Source: Cytophagales bacterium
Lineage (GTDB): Bacteria; Bacteroidota; Bacteroidia; Cytophagales; 172606-1
Direction: 5' to 3'
NCBI GenBank assembly: GCA_030448185.1
Contig: JAUJNL010000045.1
Span: forward strand, 1-43,050
Length of the DNA: 43,050 nucleotides
Shown: positions 42,941-43,050 of the stretch, piece by piece
How positions within the stretch are numbered: position 1 is the stretch's first letter
Layout of the letters: each line of letters starts with the position of its first letter
The notes under the pieces: generated by a model
The model's input: only the letters and a program-made list of their open reading frames with translations
Databases searched by the model: none
What the model was told of the DNA's origin: nothing
Made by a program: the position numbers and the translations under genes

Positions 42941-42970
42941 ACACAAAAATACTACTTTTTATACACAAAC
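42941..42970 (-). promoter_or_regulatory. vapBC promoter with candidate operator
   Basis: On the minus strand TTTGTGTAT occurs twice, about 21 bases apart, and TATTTTTG (42944-42951) forms the -7 box. The AAAAATACTACTTTTT core is palindromic. The layout would suit a ribbon-helix-helix repressor covering the promoter. Confidence 0.45.
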
Positions 42971-42994
42971 ATGGCTAATTTTTAAATTAGCCAT
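42971..42994 (+). terminator. 11-bp hairpin beyond the vapBC promoter
   Basis: ATGGCTAATTT pairs perfectly with AAATTAGCCAT across a TT loop, followed on the plus strand by CATTTTTAATG. It is probably the terminator of a plus-strand transcript or insulates vapBC from a gene to the right of the window; 42995-43050 shows no gene. Confidence 0.5.
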
Positions 42995-43050
42995 CATTTT
43001 TAATGATCCGTTTTGTTGCTTGGGAAAGAAGGGGACAATAATCTTTTCTT

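Noticed and set aside
1..43050. tRNA or rRNA genes
   Set aside because: No cloverleaf with a GTTCRA-type T-loop and no rRNA signature was seen by eye on either strand; a tRNAscan-SE run would settle it.

Overview
The window looks like chromosomal DNA of a Bacteroidota member, most likely order Cytophagales. The evidence is a fused murF-alr gene, promoters of the Bacteroidota TAnnTTTG type, a small THX ribosomal protein gene, a TonB receptor with a carboxypeptidase-regulatory-like N-terminus, an ECF sigma / membrane protein / outer-membrane protein operon, and almost no Shine-Dalgarno sequences. GC is moderate. The genus cannot be named from sequence alone.

Layout. 1-3.7 kb: a wrecked sugar locus (alpha-L-fucosidase, zinc alcohol dehydrogenase, divergent LacI regulator), all broken by many frameshifts. 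3.9-4.7 kb: gene scraps, including an Rpn-type nuclease cut by an IS4 remnant. 5.0-7.5 kb: intact murF-alr. 7.56-8.8 kb: dead ISL3 element. 8.9-9.5 kb: broken Uma2 gene. 9.6-12.1 kb: feoA-feoB iron(II) uptake. 12.2-14.1 kb: vapBC module whose toxin tail is split by an IS982 element. 14.2-18.2 kb: icd, a nucleoside deaminase and lepA. 18.4-19.2 kb: transposase relic and a large palindrome. 19.2-21.8 kb: ECF sigma operon in which the sigma gene carries three in-frame TAA codons. 22-23.8 kb: an outer-membrane protein and murI. 24.5-27.2 kb: Gfo/Idh/MocA oxidoreductase with a nucleoside-type permease. 27.7-32.7 kb: small partner protein, Hsp70 homologue and a convergent membrane-anchored protein of unknown function. 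33-35.7 kb: THX, a monooxygenase-like protein, an amino-acid permease and a small lysine-rich secreted protein. 35.7-39.6 kb: an accessory island with a broken RAYT (REP transposase) gene split by a second vapBC module, an orphan gene split by an IS5-type element, a higBA module and several two-hairpin repeats. 39.6-41.9 kb: TonB receptor. 42.3-42.9 kb: third vapBC module.

Core genes (murF-alr, feoB, icd, lepA, the permeases, the TonB receptor, and murI) read cleanly over thousands of bases. Accessory genes are broken almost without exception. That contrast argues for real gene decay, although many indels fall in homopolymers and should be checked against reads.

The most interesting structure is a family of two-hairpin elements. 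They are two adjacent palindromes joined by a linker containing GCGAAA. Stems differ between copies while the linker is kept. Copies lie on both sides of the RAYT relic, at both ends of the higBA module, after lepA, after the Hsp70 gene, and inside one coding sequence. They look like a REP/RAYT system in decay that is tied to the arrival of toxin-antitoxin cassettes.
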